Below, one piece after another: positions 1 to 9,364 of a DNA stretch of 54,880 nucleotides (positions are counted from its first letter, which is position 1; each line of letters opens with the position of its first letter). Both the position numbers and the translations under genes were made by a program. The notes under the pieces were generated by a model. That model ran no database searches. It saw only the letters and a list, made by a program, of their open reading frames with translations, and was not told the origin of the DNA. Source of the DNA: Shewanella sp. MBTL60-007 (GTDB lineage: Bacteria > Pseudomonadota > Gammaproteobacteria > Enterobacterales > Shewanellaceae); NCBI RefSeq assembly GCF_019654915.1, contig NZ_BPET01000039.1, positions 1-54,880 of the forward strand, read 5' to 3'.

Positions 1-1176
1 ATGTTAAATACTCCATTTTCCCCATGGCCTTCTTTTTCTCAAGAAGAGGCTGATGCTGTTAGTAGCGTGATTTTATCTAACAAAGTTAATTATTGGACAG
101 GCAATGAATGTCGTGAGTTTGAAAGAGAATTCGCTGCTTGGACTGGTTGTAATTACTCTATTGCTCTTGGAAACGGTACTCTTGCATTAGATCTTGCACT
201 AAGGGCTTTGAATGTTGGTGAGGGTGATGAAGTTATTACAACGTCACGTACTTTCCTAGCTTCTGCCTCATCAATTGTTACTTGCGGAGCGTCACCAGTA
301 TTTGCCGATGTCGATCTTAACAGTCAAGCTATTACAGCAGAGTCAATCGCTGAAGTTCTTACTCCAAAAACTAAAGCCGTTATTGTTGTTCATTTAGCTG
401 GTATGCCTGCAGAAATGGACGCAATTATGGATTTGTCAAAGAAGCATGGTTTCTTTGTTATTGAAGATTGTGCCCAAGCACACGGAGCTAAGTATAAAGG
501 TTGCAGTGTGGGCTCTATAGGTCATATTGGTGCTTGGTCTTTCTGTCAGGATAAGATCATGACGACTGGTGGTGAAGGCGGTATGGTCACTACTAACGAT
601 AAAGCTCTTTGGCAAGATATGTGGTCTTATAAAGATCATGGCAAAAGTTTTGATGCTATTTATAATCGTGAACATCCGCCAGGTTTTCGTTGGTTGCATG
701 ATAGTTTTGGCACAAACTGGCGTATGACTGAGATGCAGGGAGTACTTGGTCGTATACAATTACAAAAAATGAGTGAGTGGACTGCAAAACGTCAATCGAA
801 TGGTAAGGCAATTGATACCGCTGTTCAGGGATTAAATATAGTTCGTTGTGTGGATGTACCTGATTATATCGAACACGCAGAGTATAAACACTATTTGTTT
901 GTTTGTCCTGAGAATTTAAAAGAAGGTTGGACTCGTGATTTAATAATTGAAAAAATTGTCGAACAAGGCGTTCCAGCGTATCAAGGTAGTTGTTCAGAGG
1001 TTTATTTAGAGAAAGCTTTTGATAATACACCCTGGCGACCTGCCAACCGATTGCTAAATGCGATGGAGTTGGGAGAAACGAGTTTAATGTTTCTTGTACA
1101 TCCTACACTGACCCAGGTCGAGATAAATAAAACTTGTGAAGTAATTCGCAGTGTTTTGCTATTAGCTCAAAAATAG
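1..1176 (+). CDS. DegT/DnrJ/EryC1/StrS-family PLP-dependent sugar aminotransferase
   Basis: A 391-residue protein of the family that transaminates keto-sugars on nucleotide carriers for surface polysaccharides. The PLP-binding Asp lies in IEDCAQAHGA (about D156) and the Schiff-base Lys in SFCQDKIMTTGGEGG (about K185); GNGTLALDLAL near residues 57-67 is the usual phosphate-binding region. The length is normal for the family. The reading frame opens on the first base of the window, so an upstream start cannot be excluded. It is probably the last gene of a cluster lying to the left. The sugar substrate cannot be deduced. It is followed by an 825-base gap and then a membrane 4,6-dehydratase, a frequent partner in making amino-sugars. 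Confidence 0.9.
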   Translation: MLNTPFSPWPSFSQEEADAVSSVILSNKVNYWTGNECREFEREFAAWTGCNYSIALGNGTLALDLALRALNVGEGDEVITTSRTFLASASSIVTCGASPVFADVDLNSQAITAESIAEVLTPKTKAVIVVHLAGMPAEMDAIMDLSKKHGFFVIEDCAQAHGAKYKGCSVGSIGHIGAWSFCQDKIMTTGGEGGMVTTNDKALWQDMWSYKDHGKSFDAIYNREHPPGFRWLHDSFGTNWRMTEMQGVLGRIQLQKMSEWTAKRQSNGKAIDTAVQGLNIVRCVDVPDYIEHAEYKHYLFVCPENLKEGWTRDLIIEKIVEQGVPAYQGSCSEVYLEKAFDNTPWRPANRLLNAMELGETSLMFLVHPTLTQVEINKTCEVIRSVLLLAQK

Positions 1177-2001
1177 CTTGGAATTTATTCAGTATAAAAC
1201 CTGGGATTAAGTTGAAGCACAGGCTTACTGACAGAGTAAACTAAAAGGCTTTATTCATGTTAATTATGAATATAGCCTTGTTTTATAAATCATTAGTTAG
1301 CTTTCTTCTTTTCCTTATCCCCCAAGTAGCTTTCCATCTCTCATCAACAAATCAACAAATCAACAAATCAACAAATCAACAAATCAACAGTATTAGCACC
1401 CGTTATCAAAGCATTAGCTATAATAGGGCGCATACACATCAAATTAGTAAGCGAGTAACGCTATGTCCTAGCATGTGTGAAACATATAGCGGATTTTCAT
1501 TCGGGCTGCGTAGTTTTACCCTTGTTTTTATAAGTGTTGGATACTAGAGCATTCTACTCACATAGTTAGTGGGTTTCTACTGGTGTGCCTGAAGGGCCGG
1601 TAAACACAAAGTTTGAATTAGATTAGCTTGCCTTTTTTATCCGTTTAAATTCATCATACACTGAATCACACATCCTAAGTTTATGGCGGGCTCTTCAATA
1701 AATTATGGCGTTTTCACATCACATGTTTCGCCATTGAGCCAGTTCTGCCTAATCTGGATTAAGCGATGGTCTAAGTAGATATGCTGCCATTCTAACTCAT
1801 GCACTTTGCTAAAGAGGTGGTTAATTGGTTATAGAGTTAAGGTGGGTGAGAGCCTAGCCTTGCGAAGTGTTCGGTATTTTTTAGTTAAGTAGTAACAGCA
1901 ACTCGCCTTCAAAATATGTTATTATCTTCGGCTTGATATAATCACTTTTATTCATGTAGTAGTCATCTTTTATGAAGCCTTCTTGCCAAATGGAGCAAAA
2001 A
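1177..2001. other. Gene-free gap of about 825 bases
   Basis: Between the aminotransferase and the membrane dehydratase I see no credible gene. A short open frame at 1257-1547 is mostly the translation of a tandem repeat and has no family features. Apart from the 8-bp array at 1343-1390 I find no inverted repeat, tRNA or transposase remnant. I looked for a JUMPstart/ops element, which often leads polysaccharide operons, and did not find one. A promoter for the dehydratase should lie in the right half. Confidence 0.5.
1343..1390. repeat. Tandem array, 8-bp unit ATCAACAA x 6
   Basis: Six consecutive copies of ATCAACAA, the last with one change (ending CAG). A perfect short-unit array of this type is prone to slippage. 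It lies in non-coding DNA, so any length change would not alter a recognised protein. Confidence 0.85.
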
Positions 2002-3945
2002 ATGGACTTTTTGCAATGCTTGTTTTCACTAAAACGAGTGGAAAAACGAATAGTTAGCGTGTTAATTGACTCGTTATTTTTAGTTATCGCCTTTTGGGGC
2101 GCGGTACTTGTTCGTGTTGATGATATCAGTGCGCTGACGAATGGCACATATTGGTTACTTATAGCAAGCGTTGTGCCTCTGAGTATTCTAGGTTTCGCTA
2201 AACTAGGCCTATATCGTGCGGTACTGCGTTATATGGGGTTGCAAGCTCTGAGCGCTATTTTATTGGGTGTCGTCGTATCAACGGTTAGCTTAGTATTGGC
2301 CGCTTATTATTTCGATTCACAACTGCCTAGAACCGTACCAGTTATCTATTCTGCATTTGCACTGGTTTTTATTGGTGGCACGAGAACCATGGTCCGTGCG
2401 CTAGTTGGCACGGGGATGAAACGTAACGGTGAGCCGGTGATTATTTACGGTGCTGGTGTAAGTGGTCGCCAACTGGTAACTGCGCTAGTACAAAGCCATG
2501 AATATTATCCGTTTGCTTTTGTCGATGACGACAAGTCATTGCATGGCACGGTCATTCAAGGTGTGCATGTGCATTCGCCATCGATTATGCGTAAGCTCAT
2601 AAGAGAAAAGCAGGCTACTAAGGTGTTACTCGCACTGCCTAGCGCGTCGCGTTCGCGCCGAAAAGAGATTTTATTATCATTAGAACAACTCGCTGTGCAG
2701 GTACTCACCTTACCGGCCATGGCCGATCTAGTTAGTGGTAACAAGCTTTATAGTGACATTAAAGAAGTCGAAATTGATGATCTTCTCGGCCGCGACAGTG
2801 TTAAGCCTCGTGATGATCTGATGACGGCTAATATCCAGAATAAAGTGGTGATGGTGACAGGCGCGGGGGGCTCTATTGGCTCTGAGTTATGCCGACAGAT
2901 TATTAAGCAATCACCAAAGAAACTTGTGTTATTTGAGTTGTCTGAATTCGGGTTATATTCAATCGAGCGCGAACTTTCAGCTTTGGCTTCAGGGCTCGGG
3001 TTAGATGTTGAAATCTACCCAATGTTGGGTTCTGTGCAGCGAGAGAATCGTATACAAGCAGTTATGGAAGCGTTTGAGGTGCAAACTGTTTACCATGCAG
3101 CGGCCTACAAGCATGTGCCGTTAGTTGAACATAACGTAGTAGAAGGTGTGCGCAATAATGTGTTTGGTACGCTTTATACTGCACAAGCTGCAATCGCCGC
3201 AAAAGTAGAGACATTTGTGCTTATTTCTACCGATAAAGCAGTTCGACCAACCAATGTGATGGGCACAACAAAACGCTTAGCAGAGCTTGCTTTGCAAGCA
3301 CTAGCAAACGAATCGCATTCAACACGTTTTTGCATGGTACGTTTTGGTAATGTGCTCGGTTCATCGGGTTCAGTGGTGCCACTCTTCAGAAAGCAGATTG
3401 CGGCAGGTGGCCCTGTTACGGTGACACATCCAGAGATCACCCGTTTCTTTATGACGATACCAGAAGCTTCGCAGTTGGTTATTCAAGCTGGCGCGATGGG
3501 CAAAGGTGGTGACGTATTTGTTTTGGACATGGGCAGTTCAGTTAAGATCGTCGATCTCGCGGCAAAAATGATCCGCTTAAGTGGTTTTGAAGTTAAAGAT
3601 GATATGAATCCTGAGGGTGATATTGCTATTGAATTTAGTGGCCTTCGTCCTGGTGAGAAGCTGTATGAAGAGCTGCTAATTGGTGATGATGTGACGGGCA
3701 CGAACCATGAGCGAATCATGACTGCCAATGAATCATATTTACCTTGGCATGAGCTTGAAATCATCCTAAAGCGACTAGATACAGCATGCCATGAGTTCCA
3801 GCATGAAGCGATCAGAGAGATCTTACTGAGCGCACCTACAGGTTTTAATCCTACTGATGGCATATGCGATTTAGTTTGGCAACAACGTGAAGGTGAGCAT
3901 CAGCAGAGTAGCAAAGATGAAAATGTGCTTTCTATCGTTTCTTAA
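2002..3945 (+). CDS. Membrane-bound nucleotide-sugar 4,6-dehydratase, WbpM/FlaA1/CapD family
   Basis: Converts a UDP-HexNAc to a 4-keto-6-deoxy sugar, the first step toward several deoxyamino sugars. The N-terminus (about residues 15-125) has four hydrophobic segments. A CoA-binding-like Rossmann segment follows (IIYGAGVSGRQL, about 148-158), then the catalytic SDR domain with GAGGSIGSE (about 287-295). The active-site region reads STDKAVRPTNVMGTTKR, with Met420 and Lys424, so Met replaces the SDR Tyr as in long WbpM-type enzymes. I chose ATG 2002 because GGAG lies six bases before it and the protein then begins MDFLQCLFSL, as relatives do; ATG 1972 in the same frame has no ribosome site. A terminator hairpin follows the stop. 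Confidence 0.92.
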   Translation: MDFLQCLFSLKRVEKRIVSVLIDSLFLVIAFWGAVLVRVDDISALTNGTYWLLIASVVPLSILGFAKLGLYRAVLRYMGLQALSAILLGVVVSTVSLVLAAYYFDSQLPRTVPVIYSAFALVFIGGTRTMVRALVGTGMKRNGEPVIIYGAGVSGRQLVTALVQSHEYYPFAFVDDDKSLHGTVIQGVHVHSPSIMRKLIREKQATKVLLALPSASRSRRKEILLSLEQLAVQVLTLPAMADLVSGNKLYSDIKEVEIDDLLGRDSVKPRDDLMTANIQNKVVMVTGAGGSIGSELCRQIIKQSPKKLVLFELSEFGLYSIERELSALASGLGLDVEIYPMLGSVQRENRIQAVMEAFEVQTVYHAAAYKHVPLVEHNVVEGVRNNVFGTLYTAQAAIAAKVETFVLISTDKAVRPTNVMGTTKRLAELALQALANESHSTRFCMVRFGNVLGSSGSVVPLFRKQIAAGGPVTVTHPEITRFFMTIPEASQLVIQAGAMGKGGDVFVLDMGSSVKIVDLAAKMIRLSGFEVKDDMNPEGDIAIEFSGLRPGEKLYEELLIGDDVTGTNHERIMTANESYLPWHELEIILKRLDTACHEFQHEAIREILLSAPTGFNPTDGICDLVWQQREGEHQQSSKDENVLSIVS

Positions 3946-3967
3946 ATTAATGGTTTGATCGTAACAA

Positions 3968-3993
3968 AGCCAGCTCATTGAGTTGGCTTTTTT
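3968..3993 (+). terminator. Rho-independent terminator after the dehydratase gene
   Basis: AGCCAGCTC-ATT-GAGTTGGCT forms a 9-bp stem with one G-T pair and is followed by six T residues. It begins 23 bases after the stop codon at 3945. Confidence 0.8.
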
Positions 3994-4031
3994 GTTTAAG
4001 AGCGAATTTTTACTACAAAGCGCTATGCTTT

Positions 4032-4076
4032 CACGAAGGACACGAAGGACACGAAGGACACGAAGGACACGAAGAA
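4032..4076. repeat. Tandem array, 9-bp unit CACGAAGGA x 5
   Basis: Five head-to-tail copies, the last ending GAA. The array lies between the terminator of the dehydratase gene and the 3' end of the nuclease gene. Its 9-bp period makes an open frame on the minus strand that translates as a VLR repeat; I regard that frame as spurious. Confidence 0.85.
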
Positions 4077-4168
4077 GTGCGGGGAACAAAAGACTAGAGC
4101 ATTTTCTAAATTTGTGATTGCTTTTCTTCGTGTAGCGTAGCGCTCTGTGTTCTTAGTAGTCTATGGTT

Positions 4169-5572
4169 CTAACTTGTACCTATTACAATTTCTGTATTCG
4201 GTAAGAGCTGGCGGAATTGATCGGCTAACGCTTGTTTGGCCTCTGTATCTCCATGGACGATTCGGATATGTTTCGGCTTATGTTCTATGCCTTTGACAAA
4301 ATTAATAAGATCTTGCTGATCAGCATGGGCTGAATAGCCACTGATAGTATGTATGCCAGCCTTTATATCGATTTTCTCTCCCTCAATATACACGTAACCT
4401 CCAGTAGGTCCGTATTCTTGGATATCCCTTCCTGTTGTTCCTTTTGCTTGGTAACCCACAAATAGAATGTCTGCAGTCGGCTCAGGTAAAAAGCGCTGTA
4501 AATAGTTGACGATTCGCCCGCCTGTACACATTCCGCTAGCTGCAATCACAACGGCAGGCTTTTGTCTGCTGGCTAAATAATTGATCACCGCGAGATGATC
4601 TTGATGGCTATCAATGGTGTAAAGCTGACTAAAGTCGAGCGGATGACGTTGCTGCGCTAATACGGCTTTCGCTTCAGTGTCCCACAGATCCTTATATTTT
4701 ATATATTGCTCGGTAAAGTTTGCGGCCATGGGGGAGTCAATAATTATCTCTATACTTTGCCACATATCGTTGTGTTGTTGGCTGAAGATAATTTGTTCTA
4801 ACTCGTACAATAGCTCTTGAGTTCGACCAACGCTAAAAGCCGGAATGAGTACGATGCCATTATCGATTACTGATCTTTCTATCACTTGGCGTAAGCTATC
4901 TGATCTATGTTCTCGGTTATGATGATTTTTATCACCATAGGTGGACTCAATCACTAGGGTATCGGCACGATATGGGCTTTTAGGACTTGGTAGTAATGGG
5001 GTGTTGCTTGCGCCTAAGTCGCCAGAAAATACAACTGTATGGCTGTCTTTTTTCGTCCTTGTGTCACTTAGTTCTATTTCAACATAGGCAGAGCCTAGAA
5101 TATGTCCAGCTACGTTAAACCGCGCCTTGGCTTGCTGAAATCCACTGTCACAGTTATTGACCTCCAAGCTAAACCATTGCTCATAATCAACGGGCTTGAT
5201 TAACTGTTGTAAGCGTTTTAAATATAAACGAATTAATCGCTGATTTCTGGTAACACCAACCTTAAGCGCATCCTCTATGACTAATGGTAGCAATGCGGCC
5301 GTGGCTTTTGTCGCGTATATTGGGCCGTTGAAACCTGCTGCCAGTAGATATGGGATCCTGCCCACATGATCGATGTGGCAGTGAGTAACAATGAGTGCCG
5401 TTATATGGCTCAAGTCAAATTCAATTCTAAGTTGGTCGGCCGTGGTTTTACCTGCGGTTTCGGCTCCTTGAAATAGTCCACAGTCAATTAGAATGCTGGA
5501 TTGCTTATTAATATCTAACTGGTGGCATGAGCCTGTCACACCATTAACAGCACCATGATGAATGATTTGCAT
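4169..5572 (-). CDS. Metallo-beta-lactamase fold beta-CASP nuclease (RNA-processing exonuclease family)
   Basis: A 467-residue protein with the two-zinc hydrolase motif THCHIDH (about residues 63-69), then HILGSAYVEIEL, SGDLG and ESTYGD. The beta-CASP part carries SGMCTGGRIVNYL, SGYSAHADQQDL and a terminal VHGDTEAKQALAD. All expected metal ligands are present. Relatives cleave RNA (CPSF-73/RNase J-like), but many bacterial members of this length are uncharacterised, so the substrate is open. ATG 5572 is preceded by AAGGAAG at good spacing. It stands alone and is divergent from ugd across a repeat block, inside an otherwise polysaccharide-related region. Confidence 0.9.
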   Translation of the reverse strand: MQIIHHGAVNGVTGSCHQLDINKQSSILIDCGLFQGAETAGKTTADQLRIEFDLSHITALIVTHCHIDHVGRIPYLLAAGFNGPIYATKATAALLPLVIEDALKVGVTRNQRLIRLYLKRLQQLIKPVDYEQWFSLEVNNCDSGFQQAKARFNVAGHILGSAYVEIELSDTRTKKDSHTVVFSGDLGASNTPLLPSPKSPYRADTLVIESTYGDKNHHNREHRSDSLRQVIERSVIDNGIVLIPAFSVGRTQELLYELEQIIFSQQHNDMWQSIEIIIDSPMAANFTEQYIKYKDLWDTEAKAVLAQQRHPLDFSQLYTIDSHQDHLAVINYLASRQKPAVVIAASGMCTGGRIVNYLQRFLPEPTADILFVGYQAKGTTGRDIQEYGPTGGYVYIEGEKIDIKAGIHTISGYSAHADQQDLINFVKGIEHKPKHIRIVHGDTEAKQALADQFRQLLPNTEIVIGTS

Positions 5573-5639
5573 AAATAACTTCCTTTGTTTAATCGCGATC
5601 CATAAGGCCTCGTTAGCTGTAGGTCAAGTGTTATATGTA

Positions 5640-6085
5640 GATTCTAGAATGTGGCGTAGCCACGGCGAGAGCGTCGCAATGCTCCTGCTAGATTCTAGGT
5701 TAAAGCAAAGACGGTTAAAAGCTGGAACAAGCTAAGACGGGAAAACGGAACGGCCTTTGGCCTGACGGAACACTTCGTTCACGGAATACGGAACGCTGCG
5801 CTGACGGTTAAAAGCTAAGAAGGGCGCTGCGCTTCGAGGGCGTGACTACGTCACTGCGAGAGCGTCGCGTTGCGACTTCTAGATGCTATAAAAGCAAAGA
5901 CGGTGCAAGCTGAGACGGAAAAGCGGAACGGCCTTCGGCCATACGGAACACTTCGTCTCAGCCTTTGCTTGTGATTCTTTTAAGCTTATACCGTCAGCGC
6001 AGCGTTCTGTGAGTGAGCTTGCGAACGTCCTAGAATCTTATCGGTGAGTGAGCCTGCGAACGTTCTAGGCTCTAGAACCTAATTA
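5640..6085. repeat. Mosaic hairpin-word repeat block 1
   Basis: The gap between the divergent starts of the nuclease gene and ugd is filled with short palindromic words. Examples are GGCC-TTT-GGCC, GTGAC-TAC-GTCAC (5842-5854) and GTCGC-GTT-GCGAC, spaced by ACGG, CGAG or CTAG. The left part reads in the 'GCTAAGAAGGGCGCTGCGC' sense. The right part, from about 5980, carries the reverse-complement vocabulary (GTGAGCTTGCGAACGTCCTAG). No gene is visible inside. Promoters for both flanking genes must lie at the edges or within it. Confidence 0.85.
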
Positions 6086-6164
6086 GCTTTTACAAATGTG
6101 AGTCTAAAACAAGACTTTTTATCAACTGAGTGGTATTTTACGCGGATATTTCTTTTAAGGTTTT

Positions 6165-7334
6165 ATGATGAAAATTGCTATAGCAGGGACAGGCTATGTC
6201 GGCCTGTCAAACGCGGTATTGTTGGCGCAAAAAAACACCGTCATGGCGGTTGATATTGTTGCTGAAAAAGTAGAGATGATTAATCAAGGTCAATCACCTA
6301 TAGCCGATGTTGAGATAGAAGATTATCTGAGTAATCATAAACTTGATTTAACTGCTACATTAGACAAACAATTAGCGTATCAAGATGCAGACTATGTGAT
6401 TATTGCAACACCTACCGATTACGATACCCAAACTAATTATTTTAATACCTCATCGGTTGAAGCGGTTATCCAGGATGTATTAGCCATTAATCCTGATGCT
6501 GTAATGGTGATCAAATCGACTGTGCCTGTAGGTTATACCGAGTCAGTTAAGCAGAAGTTTAATACTCAGAATATTATTTTCTCACCTGAGTTTTTACGTG
6601 AAGGTCGTGCGCTATACGATAACTTGCACCCATCGCGTATCATTATCGGTGAGCGCTCAGAACGAGCTGAAGTATTCGCTAACTTACTGAGTGACGCAGC
6701 GCTTAAAGAAAACATCGATATCCTTTATACCAATTCGACTGAAGCCGAAGCGGTTAAGTTGTTCTCTAATACCTACCTTGCAATGCGTGTAGCCTACTTC
6801 AACGAGCTAGACAGTTACGCAGAATCTCATGGTTTAGATTCACGCCAAATCATTGAAGGTGTCGGCTTAGATCCACGAATTGGTAGCCATTATAACAATC
6901 CATCTTTTGGTTACGGTGGTTACTGCCTGCCGAAAGATACTAAGCAACTGCGTGCGAATTACCAAAATGTGCCTAACAGTTTGATTAGCGCGATTGTTGA
7001 TGCAAATTCTACCCGTAAAGACTTTATAGCTGATTCTATTATTAAGAAGCAGCCTAAAGTCGTGGGTATATACCGCCTAATTATGAAGTCAGGTTCTGAT
7101 AACTTCCGTGCTTCATCTATTCAAGGCATTATGAAGCGCATAAAAGCTAAGGGAATCGAAGTCGTGGTATTTGAGCCTGTGCTTAATGAACCCGAGTTCT
7201 TTAACTCGCGTGTTATGCAAGATTTGAATGAATTTAAACAGCTTTCAGATGTCATAGTGTCAAACCGTATGGTTGATGAGCTTGCTGACGTAGCTGAAAA
7301 AGTTTATACCCGCGATCTATTTGGGTCGGATTGA
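6165..7334 (+). CDS. ugd: UDP-glucose 6-dehydrogenase
   Basis: Oxidises UDP-glucose twice with NAD to UDP-glucuronate, a precursor of acidic exopolysaccharide. The N-terminal Rossmann motif is GTGYVGLSNA (about residues 8-17). The catalytic Cys lies in GYGGYCLPKDTK (C254), with the family's EFLREGRA upstream and C-terminal NAD-binding residues downstream. The length of 389 residues matches the short bacterial type. The start has two ATGs in a row (6165, 6168) preceded by AAGG. It probably works with the downstream epimerase (7729), which would convert UDP-GlcA to UDP-GalA, and with galU (44979) supplying UDP-glucose. The stop codon abuts a repeat block immediately. Confidence 0.95.
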   Translation: MMKIAIAGTGYVGLSNAVLLAQKNTVMAVDIVAEKVEMINQGQSPIADVEIEDYLSNHKLDLTATLDKQLAYQDADYVIIATPTDYDTQTNYFNTSSVEAVIQDVLAINPDAVMVIKSTVPVGYTESVKQKFNTQNIIFSPEFLREGRALYDNLHPSRIIIGERSERAEVFANLLSDAALKENIDILYTNSTEAEAVKLFSNTYLAMRVAYFNELDSYAESHGLDSRQIIEGVGLDPRIGSHYNNPSFGYGGYCLPKDTKQLRANYQNVPNSLISAIVDANSTRKDFIADSIIKKQPKVVGIYRLIMKSGSDNFRASSIQGIMKRIKAKGIEVVVFEPVLNEPEFFNSRVMQDLNEFKQLSDVIVSNRMVDELADVAEKVYTRDLFGSD

Positions 7335-7715
7335 TTAAAAGCTGGAACAAGCAGAGACGGAAAAGCGGAACGGCCTTCGGCCTGACGGTTAAAAGCTAAG
7401 AAGGGCGCTTCGCTTCTAGGCTCTAGGAAAAGCAGGTTCTAGGCTTTTATGTAGGTTGGCATTTATGCCATCAGCTCTTTTGGTATTTGTATGATGTTGA
7501 TGGGCTAAAGCCCAACCTACAAAAGAAGGTTAGGAGCCAGAAGCACCAAGAAGATTCTAGGTACAGGCTAAGACGAATAAGCAGAAATTAGAAGAGAATA
7601 AGAAAGGTTACTGGTGGCGCGTTTGGGCTTTTGGCTTTTCTAGTAGGCCAGAGGCCTTCCTAGAAGTGAGCTTGCGAACGCTCTCGTAGTGAAGCGTCCT
7701 AGAACCTTCTTTAAC
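7335..7715. repeat. Mosaic hairpin-word repeat block 2, containing a complete BIME
   Basis: The block starts at the base after the ugd stop codon (TTAAAAGCTGGAACAAGC...) and ends with CCTAGAACCTTCTTT about 13 bases before the next ATG. It contains GGCC-TTC-GGCC on the left and GGCC-AGA-GGCC on the right, plus a 70-bp REP pair at 7451-7520. There is no gene. The flanking genes are co-directional. Confidence 0.85.
7451..7520. repeat. BIME: pair of inverted REPs with GTAG feet
   Basis: The element begins GTAGGTTGGCATTTATGCC and ends GGGCTAAAGCCCAACCTAC. Each arm holds a hairpin (GGCAT-TT-ATGCC, GGGCT-AA-AGCCC) and each outer end is GTAG/CTAC. Read inward, the arms align with each other over about 25 bases. 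The GTAG tetranucleotide is the foot typical of REPs recognised by RAYT transposases; one is encoded at 19741. The element is preceded by TCTAGGCTTTTAT, as are the other copies of this subtype. Confidence 0.85.
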
Positions 7716-7728
7716 AAAAGAGATTTTT

Positions 7729-8739
7729 ATGAAGTATTTAGTAACAGGTGCGGCAGGTTTTATTGGTTCAAAAGTTAGTGAGCGCTTATGCGCTGCGGGT
7801 CATGAAGTGGTTGGTATTGATAATATCAACGATTACTATGACGTAAACTTAAAATTAGACCGTCTTAAAAATTTGGAGCCACAGGCTCTTTTTTCATTTA
7901 AGAAGTTAGACTTAGCAGACAGAGAAGGCATTGCCGCTCTGTTCGCTGAGGAGGGATTTGATAGAGTGATCCACTTGGCTGCGCAAGCCGGAGTTCGCTA
8001 CTCTATTGATAACCCAATGGCCTATGCCGATAGTAACTTAGTCGGGCATCTGACCATTTTAGAAGGTTGTCGTCACCATAAGATCCAACATCTAGTCTAT
8101 GCGTCATCAAGCTCTGTTTATGGCCTAAATTCAAAAATGCCATTCTCAACTGACGACAGTGTCGATCACCCAATATCTCTGTATGCGGCGACCAAGAAAG
8201 CCAATGAGCTGATGTCACATACCTATTCTCATCTTTATGGTGTACCAACAACCGGCCTGCGCTTCTTTACTGTTTATGGTCCTTGGGGACGCCCAGATAT
8301 GGCGCTGCTTAAGTTCACCAATAAAATCGTGAAAGGTGAGGCGATTGATGTTTATAACCACGGTAATTTGAGCCGCGATTTCACCTATATCGATGATATT
8401 GTAGAAGGCATTATTCGTATTCAAGACAGTATTCCAGCTGTTAATCCAGAGTGGAATGCTGCTGAGGCAACTCCTGCGACTAGCTCTGCACCGTACCGTG
8501 TGTTCAATATCGGTAATGGTAGCCCAGTTAAGTTGATGGATTATATTTCTGCACTTGAGAAGTCGTTAGGTATCGAAGCCATTAAAAATATGATGGATAT
8601 GCAACCCGGCGATGTACATTCAACTTGGGCAGATACCGAAGATTTATTCAAAACTGTAGGTTACAAGCCACAAACTAGCGTCGAAGAGGGCGTACAGAAG
8701 TTTGTTGAGTGGTATAAAGAGTATTATCTTAAAAGCTGA
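7729..8739 (+). CDS. UDP-glucuronate 4-epimerase (SDR family)
   Basis: A 336-residue NAD-dependent epimerase. The N-terminal Rossmann motif is TGAAGFIGSKV (about 6-16), the Ser cluster YASSSSVYG (about 124-132), and the catalytic Tyr152/Lys156 pair lies in YAATKKANE. RFFTVYGPWGRPDMAL and the DVYNHGNLSRDFTYIDDIV segment are characteristic of the UDP-GlcA/UDP-GalA epimerases. Together with ugd it would supply UDP-galacturonate. A dTDP-glucose dehydratase is less likely because that family's diagnostic region is absent. The last codons (...YLKS stop, CTTAAAAGCTGAG) coincide with the first bases of the next repeat block. Confidence 0.88.
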   Translation: MKYLVTGAAGFIGSKVSERLCAAGHEVVGIDNINDYYDVNLKLDRLKNLEPQALFSFKKLDLADREGIAALFAEEGFDRVIHLAAQAGVRYSIDNPMAYADSNLVGHLTILEGCRHHKIQHLVYASSSSVYGLNSKMPFSTDDSVDHPISLYAATKKANELMSHTYSHLYGVPTTGLRFFTVYGPWGRPDMALLKFTNKIVKGEAIDVYNHGNLSRDFTYIDDIVEGIIRIQDSIPAVNPEWNAAEATPATSSAPYRVFNIGNGSPVKLMDYISALEKSLGIEAIKNMMDMQPGDVHSTWADTEDLFKTVGYKPQTSVEEGVQKFVEWYKEYYLKS

Positions 8740-8845
8740 GAAGGGCGCTGCGCTTCGAGGGCGTGACTACGTCACTTCGAGAGCGTCGCGTTGCGACTTC
8801 TAGATTCTAGGTTAAAGCAAAGACGGTACAGGCTGAGACGGTAAG

Positions 8846-9009
8846 CGGAACAAGCTAAGACGGTTAAAAGCCGGAACAAGCCAAGACGGGAAAACGGAAC
8901 AAGCAAAGACGGAAAAGCGGAACAAGCAAAGACGGAAAAGCGGAACAAGCCAAGACGGAAAAGCGGAACAAGCCAAGACGGAAAAGCGGAACAAGCAAAG
9001 ACGGAAAAG
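8846..9009. repeat. Tandem array, 23-bp unit x 6 plus one 26-bp unit
   Basis: Units begin with CGGAACAAGC at 8846, 8872, 8895, 8918, 8941, 8964 and 8987, each followed by C/AAAGACGGAAAAG or a near version. The period is exactly 23 bp from 8872 on. The unit is the same string that occurs singly in other blocks, so the array looks like local amplification of one word. Confidence 0.85.
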
Positions 9010-9133
9010 CGGAACGGCCTTCGGCCTTACGGAACACTTCGTTCACGGAATACGGAACGCTTCGCTGACGGTTAAAGGCTAAGAAGGGCGCTGCGCTTCG
9101 AGGTTAAAAGCGAAGAAGGTTCTAGGCTTTTAT

Positions 9134-9192
9134 GTAGGTTGGCATTTATGCCATCAGCTCTTTTGGTATTTGTATAATGCTGATGGGCTAAA
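9134..9192. repeat. Truncated BIME copy
   Basis: Identical in layout to the 7451 element, but it breaks off after TGATGGGCTAAA and lacks the final AGCCCAACCTAC. The sequence continues directly into another repeat word (AAGTGGAACGGCC). This is a recombination or deletion junction inside the block. Confidence 0.75.
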
Positions 9193-9294
9193 ACTTATAA
9201 AGTGGAACGGCCTGTGGCCTTACGGAACACTTCGTTCACGGAGTACGGAACGCTGCGCTGACGGTTAAAAGCTAAGAAGGTTCTAGGCTTTTAT

Positions 9295-9364
9295 GTAGGT
9301 TGGCATTTATGCCATCAGCTCTTTTGGTATTTGTATAATGCTGATGGGCTAAAGCCCAACCTAC
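9295..9364. repeat. Complete BIME copy
   Basis: A 70-bp GTAGGTTGG...CCAACCTAC element with both hairpins intact. It again follows TCTAGGCTTTTAT. It lies about 160 bp from the truncated copy and has the same orientation. Confidence 0.8.

Noticed and set aside
1257..1547. Possible small protein with NQQI repeats
   Set aside because: Half of it is the 8-bp array; there is no ribosome site and no family features.
8812..9046. Two minus-strand open frames rich in FPSLLVPLFRL
   Set aside because: They are translations of the 23-bp array in two frames, kept open by the period of the repeat.
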